6,631 nucleotides of DNA from Faecalibacterium sp. UBA1360 (GCA_002306375.1 DBRU01000074.1:17033-23663), one strand, 5' to 3'; shown: positions 1-5,793, numbered from the stretch's first letter. Numbers and translations are program-made. Notes: a model not told the origin generated them from the letters alone.

Positions 1-120
1 GGTCTGCCCGCCCACGGCGGCGATGGTCACCTCCACGCCGGCGCGGCGCAGGATGTCCACGCACAAAAGGCCCTCGCACTCTTCGAGGCCGGGGGCGAAA
101 AAGATCACGGCTTTGCTCAT
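1..120 (-). CDS. DJ-1/PfpI (ThiJ) family protein, N-terminal 40 residues only
   Basis: This is the 5' end of a gene that continues beyond the left edge; 40 codons are visible. The start MSKAVIFFAPGLEECEG followed by a VDILRRAGVEVT stretch is the first beta-strand/loop/helix of the DJ-1/PfpI flavodoxin-like fold. The acidic EECE cluster matches the EEME of human DJ-1, which puts Glu16 at the conserved acid that sits beside the nucleophilic cysteine. That cysteine lies outside the window, so activity cannot be judged. Family members are cytosolic and include glyoxalase/deglycase-like and stress-protective proteins; the exact role here is unknown. The start is set by AAGGAGG about seven bases upstream (minus strand, near 130-136). 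It lies 31 bases after the DUF4870-like gene and is probably the third gene of the operon. Confidence 0.85.
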   Translation of the reverse strand, partial: MSKAVIFFAPGLEECEGLLCVDILRRAGVEVTIAAVGGQT

Positions 121-151
121 GACAGGTCCCTCCTTAAGGGTATGACAGGGT

Positions 152-547
152 TCAGAACGGATGAAAGTTGCGGGTGACGTTTTTGATCACAGGCAGCGGA
201 TCGGTGCGGCGGCGCAGCGCCCCCACCAGCCCGATGAGGGACAACACCTCGATGAGCAGGCTGAAACTGATGGACATTTCGCCGCAATAGGGTACAAAGG
301 CCATGGCCCCGAACACGGTCAGCAGCATCAGCAGCACAAGGCCCTGGTTCAGATGGAACCGCACAAAGGGGTCCCGCCGCCAGGAACTGCACGCGGGGAT
401 CAGGATCAGGATGTTCAGGTAGCACAGCGCCCCCATCCACCGGGCGGCGGCGGGCACCTGGGGCTCGGCGGGGGTCTTGGGGGCGGCGGATCCGGTTTGG
501 GGGGCGGCGGGGCGGGCGGCCCGCTTGCGCTTGGCGCGGCTGCTCAT
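152..547 (-). CDS. Tic20/DUF4870-like small membrane protein
   Basis: A 131-residue protein. Residues 1-36 are a basic tail rich in Ala, Pro, Arg and Lys with no predicted membrane segment. From about residue 37 hydrophobic segments follow, roughly 38-53, 66-86 and 95-111. The central FVRFHLNQGL (61-70), between the first two segments, is the hallmark of the DUF4870/Tic20-like membrane family (usually written as FARFHANQG). The short C-terminus is basic. The molecular function of bacterial members is not established. The start is supported by AAAGGAGG about six bases upstream (minus strand, 553-560). It lies 55 bases downstream of the esterase gene and 31 bases upstream of the DJ-1 gene, all on one strand, so co-transcription is likely. 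The family call rests on the FHxNQG motif and topology, not on a database hit. Confidence 0.75.
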   Translation of the reverse strand: MSSRAKRKRAARPAAPQTGSAAPKTPAEPQVPAAARWMGALCYLNILILIPACSSWRRDPFVRFHLNQGLVLLMLLTVFGAMAFVPYCGEMSISFSLLIEVLSLIGLVGALRRRTDPLPVIKNVTRNFHPF

Positions 548-577
548 GGGGTACCTCCTTTTTCAACAAGACGGTCG

Positions 578-602
578 GGCGGCAGGGCGGGTACCTGCCG
601 CC
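578..602 (-). other. Intercistronic stem-loop directly after the esterase stop codon
   Basis: Two perfect 9-base arms (578-586 and 594-602) with a 7-base loop start right next to the esterase stop codon at 603-605. On the minus-strand transcript only CGACCGTCTTGTTG follows, with no uridine run, so it is not a good intrinsic terminator. It could protect the upstream mRNA end after processing or reduce expression of the two downstream genes. The structure is seen in the sequence; the role is inferred. Confidence 0.5.
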
Positions 603-1367
603 TTACAAAAGGGGCGGGCGTTCGTCCAGCAGCCAGGGCATGAACAGGGGCACCTGCTCGGCCCAGCTGGCCTCGCTGTGGGCGCCGTTGGGCTGCATAT
701 AGGGGCAAACCACGCCCCCGGCGTGCTGCAAGGCCCGGGTCACAGCCAGGGCGTTGGCCGTGTACTGGGCCAGGCCCCGGGCGCCCTTGCCCTCTTTTTC
801 GCCCCAGCTGAGGTAAAAGCGGGTGTCGGGGTCCAGGCGGGCGGCGTTGATGTCGGCCAGCAGCGGCCCCAGGCAGGCCCGCACCGAGGGCGACAGGCAC
901 CCCGCCCGGCCGAACACGTCGTTGTGGCGCACGCCGGCGTAGATGCTCATGAGCCCGCCCATGCTGCTGCCCGCGATGGAGGTGTGGGCCCGGTCGGGCA
1001 GGGTGGGCAGGTCGGCGTCCACCTCGGGCTTGAGCTCCTCCACCAGCCAGCGCAGGTAGTCCTGGCCGGTGCCCCGGATGCCCCCGAACCAGTCGCTGTC
1101 ATAGGGGCAGTATTCTTCCAGGCGCTTGTCCCCTTCATGGTTGCACTCCACGCCCACAATGATGCAGCGCGGGTCTTCGTCACAGTATTCCTTCAATCCC
1201 CAGCAGGTGCCGTAGGTGGCGGTGTCGTCAAAGAACAGGTTGTGGCCGTCGAACATATACACCACCGGCCAGCGGCGGCCGGCCGTCTGCCAGTCGTCGG
1301 GCAAATACACAAAGACCCGGCGCTCCAGGCCATAGGGGGTGATGGTTGTGGTAAAAGTATCGACCAT
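603..1367 (-). CDS. Esterase D/feruloyl-esterase-like alpha/beta hydrolase (PF00756-type)
   Basis: A 254-residue protein with no signal peptide, so probably cytosolic. The N-terminal part (RRVFVYLPDDW, then WPVVYMFDGHNLF around 33-45) is the opening sheet and oxyanion region typical of the esterase D family. The nucleophile elbow GSSMGG spans 133-138 with Ser135 as the nucleophile, and GAHSEASW around 228-235 supplies the catalytic His230. The acid is less clear; Glu190 or Glu192 in SWGEKEG is a candidate. Relatives hydrolyse acyl esters, including acetyl or feruloyl groups on plant glycans, and some cleave siderophores; the substrate here is unknown. I chose Met at 1365-1367 over the upstream Met at 1419-1421. 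The upstream one has no ribosome site and coincides with the predicted transcription start, whereas the chosen one follows TAAGGAG. It is first in the minus-strand operon and divergent from the EIIC gene. Confidence 0.88.
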   Translation of the reverse strand: MVDTFTTTITPYGLERRVFVYLPDDWQTAGRRWPVVYMFDGHNLFFDDTATYGTCWGLKEYCDEDPRCIIVGVECNHEGDKRLEEYCPYDSDWFGGIRGTGQDYLRWLVEELKPEVDADLPTLPDRAHTSIAGSSMGGLMSIYAGVRHNDVFGRAGCLSPSVRACLGPLLADINAARLDPDTRFYLSWGEKEGKGARGLAQYTANALAVTRALQHAGGVVCPYMQPNGAHSEASWAEQVPLFMPWLLDERPPLL

Positions 1368-1380
1368 ACTTGTGTGTTGG

Positions 1381-1387
1381 CTCCTTA
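1381..1387 (-). promoter_or_regulatory. Ribosome binding site that fixes the esterase start
   Basis: The minus strand reads TAAGGAG here, with 13 bases between it and the ATG at 1367-1365. The spacing is a little long, but no closer start codon exists in frame and the alternative ATG at 1421 has no such site. Confidence 0.6.
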
Positions 1388-1397
1388 CAATGGTCTG

Positions 1398-1416
1398 CGG
1401 CGGGCCGGACCCGCCG
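1398..1416 (-). other. 5'-leader hairpin of the esterase mRNA
   Basis: A 7-bp GC-only stem (1398-1404 with 1410-1416) and a 5-base loop lie in the predicted esterase leader, only about four bases from the predicted transcription start near 1420. A hairpin at the very 5' end is a known way to stabilise a Bacillota mRNA. No uridine run follows, so it is not a terminator. The structure is visible; the role is inferred. Confidence 0.4.
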
Positions 1417-1426
1417 TGCATGTATT

Positions 1427-1455
1427 ATTGTAGCGCATCCCAGGGTTTTTCGCAA
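1427..1455 (-). promoter_or_regulatory. Sigma-A-type promoter for the esterase operon
   Basis: On the minus strand the -35 box TTGCGA (1450-1455) and the -10 box TACAAT (1427-1432) are separated by exactly 17 bases. The predicted start of transcription is near 1420, giving a leader of about 53 bases to the chosen esterase start. Confidence 0.72.
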
Positions 1456-1462
1456 CCGGGTC

Positions 1463-1491
1463 TTGCAATCGGTTTTTTCGCGTGCTACAAT
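1463..1491 (+). promoter_or_regulatory. Sigma-A-type promoter with extended -10 for the EIIC gene
   Basis: The -35 box TTGCAA (1463-1468), a 17-base spacer and the -10 box TACAAT (1486-1491) are present. A TG one base before the -10 (TGCTACAAT) makes an extended -10. Transcription should start near 1498, about 47 bases before the GTG start. The -35 is only 7 bases from that of the divergent esterase promoter, so a protein bound at the centre could touch both. Confidence 0.75.
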
Positions 1492-1544
1492 GCTTTCAAC
1501 CCCTTGCATTTGGACGTTTTGGCTAAATTGAAGGAGGAATTTTT

Positions 1545-2603
1545 GTGGCAAACATAAAAGAATTCTGCCGCCGCAAGGACGTGCTGCCCTCGGCCCACCG
1601 CTACGGCATCGACGCCATGGGCGCCATGGCCCAGGGGCTGTTCGCCAGCCTGCTCATCGGCACGATCATCAAGACCCTGGGCGAGCAGACAGGCATCGCC
1701 TTTCTCGTGGACGCGGGGGGCTATGCCTCGGCGGTGGCGGGCCCGGCCATGGCGGCGTCCATCGGCTACGCCCTGCACGCGCCCCAGCTGGTGCTGTTCA
1801 GCCTGATCGCCGTGGGCGGCGCGGCCAACACCCTGGGCGGGGCCGGCGGGCCTCTGGCCGTGTACCTGATCGCCATTGTGGCCGCCGAACTGGGCAAGCT
1901 GGTCAGCAAAGAGACCAGGGTAGACATCCTCGTGACCCCGGCCGTGACCATCCTGGCCGGGGTGGGGCTGTCGGTGCTGTGCGCGCCGGTCATCGGCGCG
2001 GCGGCCAGCGCCGTGGGCGGCGTCATCATGTGGGCCACCGAGCTGCAGCCCTTCCTGATGGGTATCCTGGTGTCGGTGCTGGTGGGCGTGGCGCTGACGC
2101 TGCCCATCTCCTCGGCGGCCATCTGCGCGGCCCTGAGCCTGACCGGCCTGGCCGGCGGCGCGGCGGTGGCAGGCTGCTGCGCCCAGATGGTGGGCTTTGC
2201 GGTCATGAGCTGGCGGGAAAACGGCGTGGGCGGCCTGGTGAGCCAGGGCCTGGGCACCAGCATGCTGCAAATGCCCAACATCCTGCGCAACCCCCGGGTG
2301 TGGATCCCGCCCACAGTGGCTTCGGCCCTCACGGGGCCCATCGCCACCTGCGTGTTCGCCCTGCAGCAGAACGGCCCGGCGGTGTCCAGCGGCATGGGCA
2401 CCTGCGGGCTGGTGGGGCCCATCGGCGTGTACACGGGCTGGGTGGCCGACGCGGCCGCCGGCCTGCGCCCGGCGGTGTCCGGCTTCGACTGGCTGGGCCT
2501 GGCGCTGGTGTGCCTGGTGCTGCCCGCCGTGCTGACCCCGCTGATCGCCTGGCCCCTGCGCAAGGCCGGCTGGATCAAGGACGGCGATCTGACCCTTTCC
2601 TGA
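1545..2603 (+). CDS. PTS EIIC_2-type (PfoR-like) membrane protein
   Basis: A 352-residue polytopic membrane protein, full length for the PTS_EIIC_2/PfoR family. Conserved family stretches are visible: GGAANTLGGAGGP (91-103), LPISSAAICAAL (186-197), GTSMLQMPNILRNP (237-250) and NGPAVSSGMGTCGLVGP (276-292). About eight to ten hydrophobic segments follow a short cytosolic N-terminus. EIIC proteins normally carry sugars across the membrane with EIIA and EIIB partners. None is encoded nearby, and some members, such as PfoR of Clostridium perfringens, were named for effects on gene expression, so substrate and role are open. The start is a GTG codon, chosen because AAGGAGG (1531-1537) lies seven bases before it and the reading matches the family N-terminus. 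It has its own promoter and terminator, so it is probably a single-gene unit divergent from the esterase operon. Confidence 0.88.
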   Translation: MANIKEFCRRKDVLPSAHRYGIDAMGAMAQGLFASLLIGTIIKTLGEQTGIAFLVDAGGYASAVAGPAMAASIGYALHAPQLVLFSLIAVGGAANTLGGAGGPLAVYLIAIVAAELGKLVSKETRVDILVTPAVTILAGVGLSVLCAPVIGAAASAVGGVIMWATELQPFLMGILVSVLVGVALTLPISSAAICAALSLTGLAGGAAVAGCCAQMVGFAVMSWRENGVGGLVSQGLGTSMLQMPNILRNPRVWIPPTVASALTGPIATCVFALQQNGPAVSSGMGTCGLVGPIGVYTGWVADAAAGLRPAVSGFDWLGLALVCLVLPAVLTPLIAWPLRKAGWIKDGDLTLS

Positions 2604-2623
2604 AAACATCGGATACGAAAGCC

Positions 2624-2658
2624 AACCCCGGCGGCCTTACGGCCCGCCGGGGTTTTTT
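2624..2658 (+). terminator. Intrinsic terminator after the EIIC gene
   Basis: AACCCCGGCGG pairs with CCGCCGGGGTT; two more GC pairs beyond a one-base bulge close a TTAC loop, and a run of six T (2653-2658) follows. It begins 20 bases after the EIIC stop codon and separates that gene from the M23 peptidase gene. Confidence 0.88.
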
Positions 2659-2720
2659 GGGGCCGGGCCGGCACCAAACGACCGCCCCCGGCATAGGCTG
2701 GGCCAAGGAGGCGAAGGCCC

Positions 2721-3467
2721 ATGAGACTGACAAACGGCACTGTGCTGCTGAGCTGGCCGCTGGCCCAGCACACCCTGACGGCCGGCAACTACTACAACGA
2801 CGGCAGCGCCCACAACGCCATCGACCTGCGGGCGGCGGTGGGCACGCCGGTGTATGCGGCGGAGGACGGAACCGTGGACTGGGTGCAGACCTGGGACGGC
2901 AAGACCCTTACCGGCAACCAGAGCTACGGCACGGCGGTGCGCATCCGCCACGCCGATTACGCGGGCAAGACCTTGCAGACCCGATACGCCCACCTGTCCC
3001 AGGCGCTGGTGCGCCCCGGCGACAACGTGCGGGAGGGCCAGCTGATCGGCTATACGGGCAACACGGGCAACAGCACCGGCCCCCACCTGCACTTTGAGGT
3101 GATCTGGGACGGGGTGCGCCGCAACCCGCTGGTGTGGCTGGACGGGGATTTCAACACAGCCTCCGCCGCCGTGTACACCTACGGCCCCGGCGAGGGTCCC
3201 GTGCAGCGCCCGGCGCTGCCCACGGCCCCGGCGCAGATCCTGGTGGCGGGGCCCTTGTCCGACGGGGACCTGGCCATCTTCGGCAAGCTGGCCGACTGGC
3301 TGGGCCTGCGCAGCGCGGGGCTGTATGCGGTGGAAGTCTACGACAACGGCGCCCGGACGGCGGTGCTGGGGCCGGTGTCCGCCGGGGACGCCCAGATCAT
3401 TTGCCGGGTGGCGGACTGGCTGGGCCTGGTGGAGCAGGGTCTGCTGCAAGTGGAAGTACCCGAATAA
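2721..3467 (+). CDS. M23-family metallopeptidase (LytM-like) with duplicated C-terminal unit
   Basis: A 248-residue protein. The M23 catalytic domain covers about residues 8-137. His31 and Asp35 (HNAID) and His124 of the HLH motif (PHLHFEV) are the expected zinc ligands, with His91 (YAHLS) and His122 as catalytic histidines, so the active site is complete. Family members cut peptide cross-links of peptidoglycan. There is no signal peptide, membrane segment or LysM domain, which is unusual for a housekeeping cell-wall hydrolase and more like an endolysin or a protein released by lysis. After a Pro/Ala-rich linker (about 155-172), two 32-residue units (175-206 and 215-246) share 18 identical positions, including a GP.S.GD start and an ADWLGL core; they may bind cell wall. 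AAGGAGG (2705-2711) nine bases upstream fixes the start. I see no convincing promoter upstream, and no phage genes are next to it. Confidence 0.9.
   Translation: MRLTNGTVLLSWPLAQHTLTAGNYYNDGSAHNAIDLRAAVGTPVYAAEDGTVDWVQTWDGKTLTGNQSYGTAVRIRHADYAGKTLQTRYAHLSQALVRPGDNVREGQLIGYTGNTGNSTGPHLHFEVIWDGVRRNPLVWLDGDFNTASAAVYTYGPGEGPVQRPALPTAPAQILVAGPLSDGDLAIFGKLADWLGLRSAGLYAVEVYDNGARTAVLGPVSAGDAQIICRVADWLGLVEQGLLQVEVPE
3243..3458 (+). repeat. Tandem duplicated 32-residue module in the M23 protein
   Basis: Codons for residues 175-206 (3243-3338) and 215-246 (3363-3458) encode two related units separated by eight residues. Eighteen of 32 positions are identical, notably GP, S, GD, ADWLGL and VEV. The identity is mostly at protein level, with one well-kept DNA core around GACTGGCTGGGCCTG, so the duplication is not very recent. 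Confidence 0.8.
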
Positions 3468-3470
3468 ACC

Positions 3471-3499
3471 TTGACGCCCCGGCGGCAAACGCGTACACT
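3471..3499 (+). promoter_or_regulatory. Sigma-A-type promoter for the YczE-like gene
   Basis: The -35 box TTGACG (3471-3476), a 17-base spacer and the -10 box TACACT (3494-3499) are present. Transcription should start near 3506, about 53 bases before the gene. The -35 starts four bases after the peptidase stop codon. No terminator lies between the two genes, so read-through from the peptidase gene is also possible. Confidence 0.72.
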
Positions 3500-3558
3500 A
3501 ATAAAGGAAACTACAATTAGAGGACGCACCGCGCCCCGGTACGGGAGAGAGAAAACAC

Positions 3559-4209
3559 ATGCAAAAAACCGCCGCCCGCTGGGGCTTTTATCTTTTGGGG
3601 ATGCTGGTGCTGGCCATGGGCCTGACCTTGAACACCAAGACCGGGCTGGGGGCGTCGGCCATCGTGTCGGTGCCCTTTACGATCAGCCAGAAGACCGGGT
3701 GGTCCTTCGGGGACCTGACCCTCGTCGCCTACTGCGTGCTGGTGGCGGCCCAGCTGGTCATCAAGGGCAAGCGCCGGCAATGGACCGACCTGCTGCAGAT
3801 CGCCGTCAGCCTGATCTTTACCCGGTTCATGAACCTGTTTGCCGCGCTCATCCCCTACCAAAGCGGCTTTTTGCCCGCCGACCTGGCGCTGCTGGCGCTG
3901 GCCATCCTGCTGACCGGCATCGGCGCGGCCATGACCGTGGATATGCGCCTGGTGCCCAACCCCGGCGACGGCATCGTGGCCGCCATCTCGATGCTCAGCG
4001 GCCGGGAACTGGGCTTTTGCAAGAACTGCTTCGACTTCGGCTGCGTGGCCGTCTCGCTGCTGCTGGGCACGGCGTTCGGCTCGCCCCTGCTGGGCGTGGG
4101 GCTGGGGACCCTGATCTCCATGGTGGGCGTGGGCCGGGTCATTGCCGCCTTCAACGCCCTGTGCAGGGACTTCCTTTGGCAAAAAGCCGGGCTGACCCAG
4201 CCCGTGTGA
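3559..4209 (+). CDS. YczE/DUF6198-like integral membrane protein
   Basis: A 216-residue hydrophobic protein with about five or six membrane segments, roughly 9-26, 52-69, 78-97, 107-127, 157-172 and 176-195. It resembles the YczE/YyaS group: the N-terminal GLTLNTKTGLGAS, the GWSFGDL of the first loop, and the PNPGDG motif (133-138) before an amphipathic stretch are typical. Members are described only as membrane proteins and no substrate is established. The start codon is preceded by GGGAGAGAG (3543-3551), a weaker ribosome site than in the neighbouring genes; the reading frame and hydrophobic start agree with it. It has its own promoter upstream and a strong terminator downstream. The family assignment is from remembered motifs, so I am fairly but not fully sure. 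Confidence 0.8.
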   Translation: MQKTAARWGFYLLGMLVLAMGLTLNTKTGLGASAIVSVPFTISQKTGWSFGDLTLVAYCVLVAAQLVIKGKRRQWTDLLQIAVSLIFTRFMNLFAALIPYQSGFLPADLALLALAILLTGIGAAMTVDMRLVPNPGDGIVAAISMLSGRELGFCKNCFDFGCVAVSLLLGTAFGSPLLGVGLGTLISMVGVGRVIAAFNALCRDFLWQKAGLTQPV

Positions 4210-4241
4210 CAGACAAAACCGCAAACAAGACGCTGCATCCG

Positions 4242-4279
4242 ACCCGCAAAAACTTCCGCAAAGTTTTTGCGGGTTTTTT
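4242..4279 (+). terminator. Strong intrinsic terminator after the YczE-like gene
   Basis: A perfect 14-bp stem (4242-4255 with 4261-4274), a 5-base CCGCA loop and a run of six T (4274-4279). It separates the YczE-like gene from the VTC operon. The stem is A/T-rich near the loop and GC-rich at its base. Confidence 0.93.
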
Positions 4280-4302
4280 AAGTCTGTTTAAGATTGGCGG
4301 GA

Positions 4303-4308
4303 TACAAT
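4303..4308 (+). promoter_or_regulatory. Probable -10 box of the VTC-DUF4956-lipoprotein operon
   Basis: TACAAT, the same -10 as in the two divergent promoters of this window, lies between the terminator and the VTC gene. No good -35 is found at 16-18 bases (the best 16-base choice is AGTCTG at 4281-4286), so the promoter may be weak or need an activator. Transcription would start near 4315, leaving a leader of only about 21 bases. Confidence 0.5.
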
Positions 4309-4322
4309 CAGTGCGTAATCAC

Positions 4323-4329
4323 AAGGAGG
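4323..4329 (+). promoter_or_regulatory. Ribosome binding site that fixes the VTC start
   Basis: AAGGAGG with six bases to the ATG at 4336. It excludes an in-frame ATG at 4294, which lies upstream of the -10 box. Confidence 0.85.
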
Positions 4330-4335
4330 ACGGCC

Positions 4336-5043
4336 ATGAAGATTCAAACCACCTTTGAACGCTACGAACTGAAATACCTGCTGGACCCCGAACAAAAGCG
4401 CCTGCTGCTGGCGGCCATGGATTCCCGCATGACGCTGGACGAGTTCGGCCGCACAGCCATCCGCAATTTGTACTACGATACCCCCGACTACCGGCTGATC
4501 CGCCGGTCGCTGGAACGCCCGGCCTACAAGGAAAAGCTGCGCGTGCGCAGCTACCGCACCGCCAGAGCCGGGGACACGGTGTTCGTGGAGCTGAAAAAGA
4601 AGTACCGCTCGGTGGTGTACAAACGGCGCATCCCGGTACAGCGGGACGAGGCCATGGCCTGCCTGCGGGGCGAACGGGACTTCGCCCCCGGCCAGGTCGC
4701 GCGGGAGATCGAGTACTTCCGGGATTTTTACGCCACCTTGCGCCCGCGGGTGTTTTTGTCCTATGAGCGGGAAGCCTACGCCCCCCTGGATGACGGCGAC
4801 CTGCGCATCCCCCTGGACGAGAACATCCTGTACCGCACCGACGGCCTGAGCCTCGGGGCCGAGCCCGGCGGCGAGGCCCTGCTGGCCCCCGGCCATACCC
4901 TGCTGGAGATCAAGACCGGCGGCGGTATGCCCTTGTGGTTGACCCACCTGTTGTGTTCGGCGGGCATCGGGCGGTGCACCTTCTCCAAATACGGGGCCGC
5001 CTACCGCCGCATGGCCGGGCAGGGGCTGCGCCGCTACGCCTGA
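4336..5043 (+). CDS. VTC-domain polyphosphate polymerase-like protein
   Basis: A 235-residue soluble protein that is essentially one VTC domain of the triphosphate tunnel (CYTH-like) type. Hallmarks appear in order: ERYELKYLL (8-16), YYDTPDY (46-52), KEKLRVRSY (65-73), VFVELKKKYRSVVYKRR (82-98), SYEREAY (142-148), RIPLDENI (157-164), LLEIKTGG (189-196) and FSKYGAAY (216-223). The alternating basic and acidic strand residues line the tunnel that holds the polyphosphate chain and metal. In yeast the VTC4 domain makes polyphosphate from ATP; the bacterial single-domain form is presumed to do the same, but its activity here is inferred. No SPX domain or membrane segment is present. It is first in the operon, 45 bases before the DUF4956 gene, which could be its membrane partner. 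Confidence 0.9.
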   Translation: MKIQTTFERYELKYLLDPEQKRLLLAAMDSRMTLDEFGRTAIRNLYYDTPDYRLIRRSLERPAYKEKLRVRSYRTARAGDTVFVELKKKYRSVVYKRRIPVQRDEAMACLRGERDFAPGQVAREIEYFRDFYATLRPRVFLSYEREAYAPLDDGDLRIPLDENILYRTDGLSLGAEPGGEALLAPGHTLLEIKTGGGMPLWLTHLLCSAGIGRCTFSKYGAAYRRMAGQGLRRYA

Positions 5044-5071
5044 TCCCGGCGCCGACTTTCCAGACCTGCAA

Positions 5072-5078
5072 AAAGGAG
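5072..5078 (+). promoter_or_regulatory. Ribosome binding site of the DUF4956 gene
   Basis: AAAGGAG with ten bases to the ATG at 5089 and four to the TTG at 5083. The spacing and codon choice favour ATG, but TTG cannot be excluded; the protein differs by only two residues. Confidence 0.6.
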
Positions 5079-5088
5079 TGTATTGAAG

Positions 5089-5781
5089 ATGGAACAATTG
5101 TTTCGCGGTTTGTTTGACACCGACATGACCTCGGTCATTGCGCCGGGGGTGTTTCTGCTTTGCGTGGGGGCGGCGCTGGCCATCGGCCTGGCCGTGGCCG
5201 TGCTCTATGCCCTGAGCGCCCGCTGCACACCCGGCTTCGCCGCCACCCTGGCCCTGCTGCCCGCCGTGGTGTGCGTGGTCATCATGATGGTCAACGGCAA
5301 CGTGGGCGCGGGCGTGGCCGTGGCCGGGGCGTTCAGCCTGGTACGGTTCCGCTCGGTGCCCGGCACGGCGCGGGAGATCGGCGCGCTGTTCCTGGCCATG
5401 GCCGCGGGGCTGATCTGCGGCATGGGGTACCTGGCCTACGCGGCCTTGTTCGCGGTGCTGCTGGCGTGTATCAGCCTTTTGTACAACCGTCTGGCCGCGG
5501 GGTTGGCCCGCCGGGGCAGCCCCGAGCGCACGCTGCACATCACGATCCCCGAGGATCTGGATTTTCCCGGCGTGTTTGAGCCGATTCTGGACCGATACGC
5601 CGCGCAGTACGACCTGACCCAGGTCAAGACCACCAACATGGGCAGCCTGTTCCGCCTGACCTACGACCTGACGCTGCGGGGCGCGGGGGCTGAAAAGGAC
5701 CTGATCGACGAACTGCGCTGCCGCAACGGCAACCTGGAGATCGCCCTGACGCACCGGGAAACGCCGATGGGCGAACTGTAA
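5089..5781 (+). CDS. DUF4956 membrane protein
   Basis: A 230-residue protein with about four or five membrane segments in its first 135 residues (roughly 18-42, 50-68, 98-112 and 114-132) and a soluble tail (about 145-230). The stretch MVNGNVGAGVAVAGAFSLVRF (67-87) followed by RSVPGTAREI is the signature of DUF4956. The arginine-rich loop followed by a glycine-rich helix, and a small alpha/beta tail, recall MgtC-type proteins, but that is my inference. The function is not established; the family is often found beside VTC-domain genes, so it may anchor the polymerase or move its product. I chose ATG at 5089 (AAAGGAG ends ten bases before it) over an in-frame TTG at 5083, which would leave only four bases. 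Its stop codon merges with the next ribosome site (TAAGGAGG), which favours coupled translation. Confidence 0.88.
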   Translation: MEQLFRGLFDTDMTSVIAPGVFLLCVGAALAIGLAVAVLYALSARCTPGFAATLALLPAVVCVVIMMVNGNVGAGVAVAGAFSLVRFRSVPGTAREIGALFLAMAAGLICGMGYLAYAALFAVLLACISLLYNRLAAGLARRGSPERTLHITIPEDLDFPGVFEPILDRYAAQYDLTQVKTTNMGSLFRLTYDLTLRGAGAEKDLIDELRCRNGNLEIALTHRETPMGEL

Positions 5782-5793
5782 GGAGGCTTTGCC

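Noticed and set aside
1368..1421. An 18-residue N-terminal extension of the esterase from the ATG at 1421
   Set aside because: The codon has no Shine-Dalgarno site and falls at the predicted transcription start.
477..1433. A 318-codon plus-strand open frame opposite the esterase
   Set aside because: It overlaps the esterase, which has a complete GxSxG and His motif, and has no ribosome site or recognisable domain.
1485..2609. Long minus-strand open frames across the EIIC gene (also 1766-2788)
   Set aside because: They are shadows of the EIIC gene with His/Gln/Gly-rich composition and no family motif. The sense frame has conserved motifs, a promoter and a terminator.
2604..2720. A promoter for the M23 gene in the gap after the EIIC terminator
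   Set aside because: Apart from the terminator and the ribosome site I find no paired -35 and -10 boxes, so I cannot support one.
2721..3467. A prophage remnant suggested by the leaderless M23 enzyme
   Set aside because: No holin, tail, integrase or attachment repeats are visible, and the base composition matches the neighbours.
3512..3517. A second TACAAT as a promoter for the YczE-like gene
   Set aside because: No -35-like hexamer lies 16-18 bases upstream, whereas the promoter at 3471-3499 has both boxes.
3517..4224. A 235-codon minus-strand open frame opposite the YczE-like gene
   Set aside because: Its composition is Gln/Gly/His-rich, with no motif; the sense frame encodes a coherent membrane protein with a promoter and terminator.
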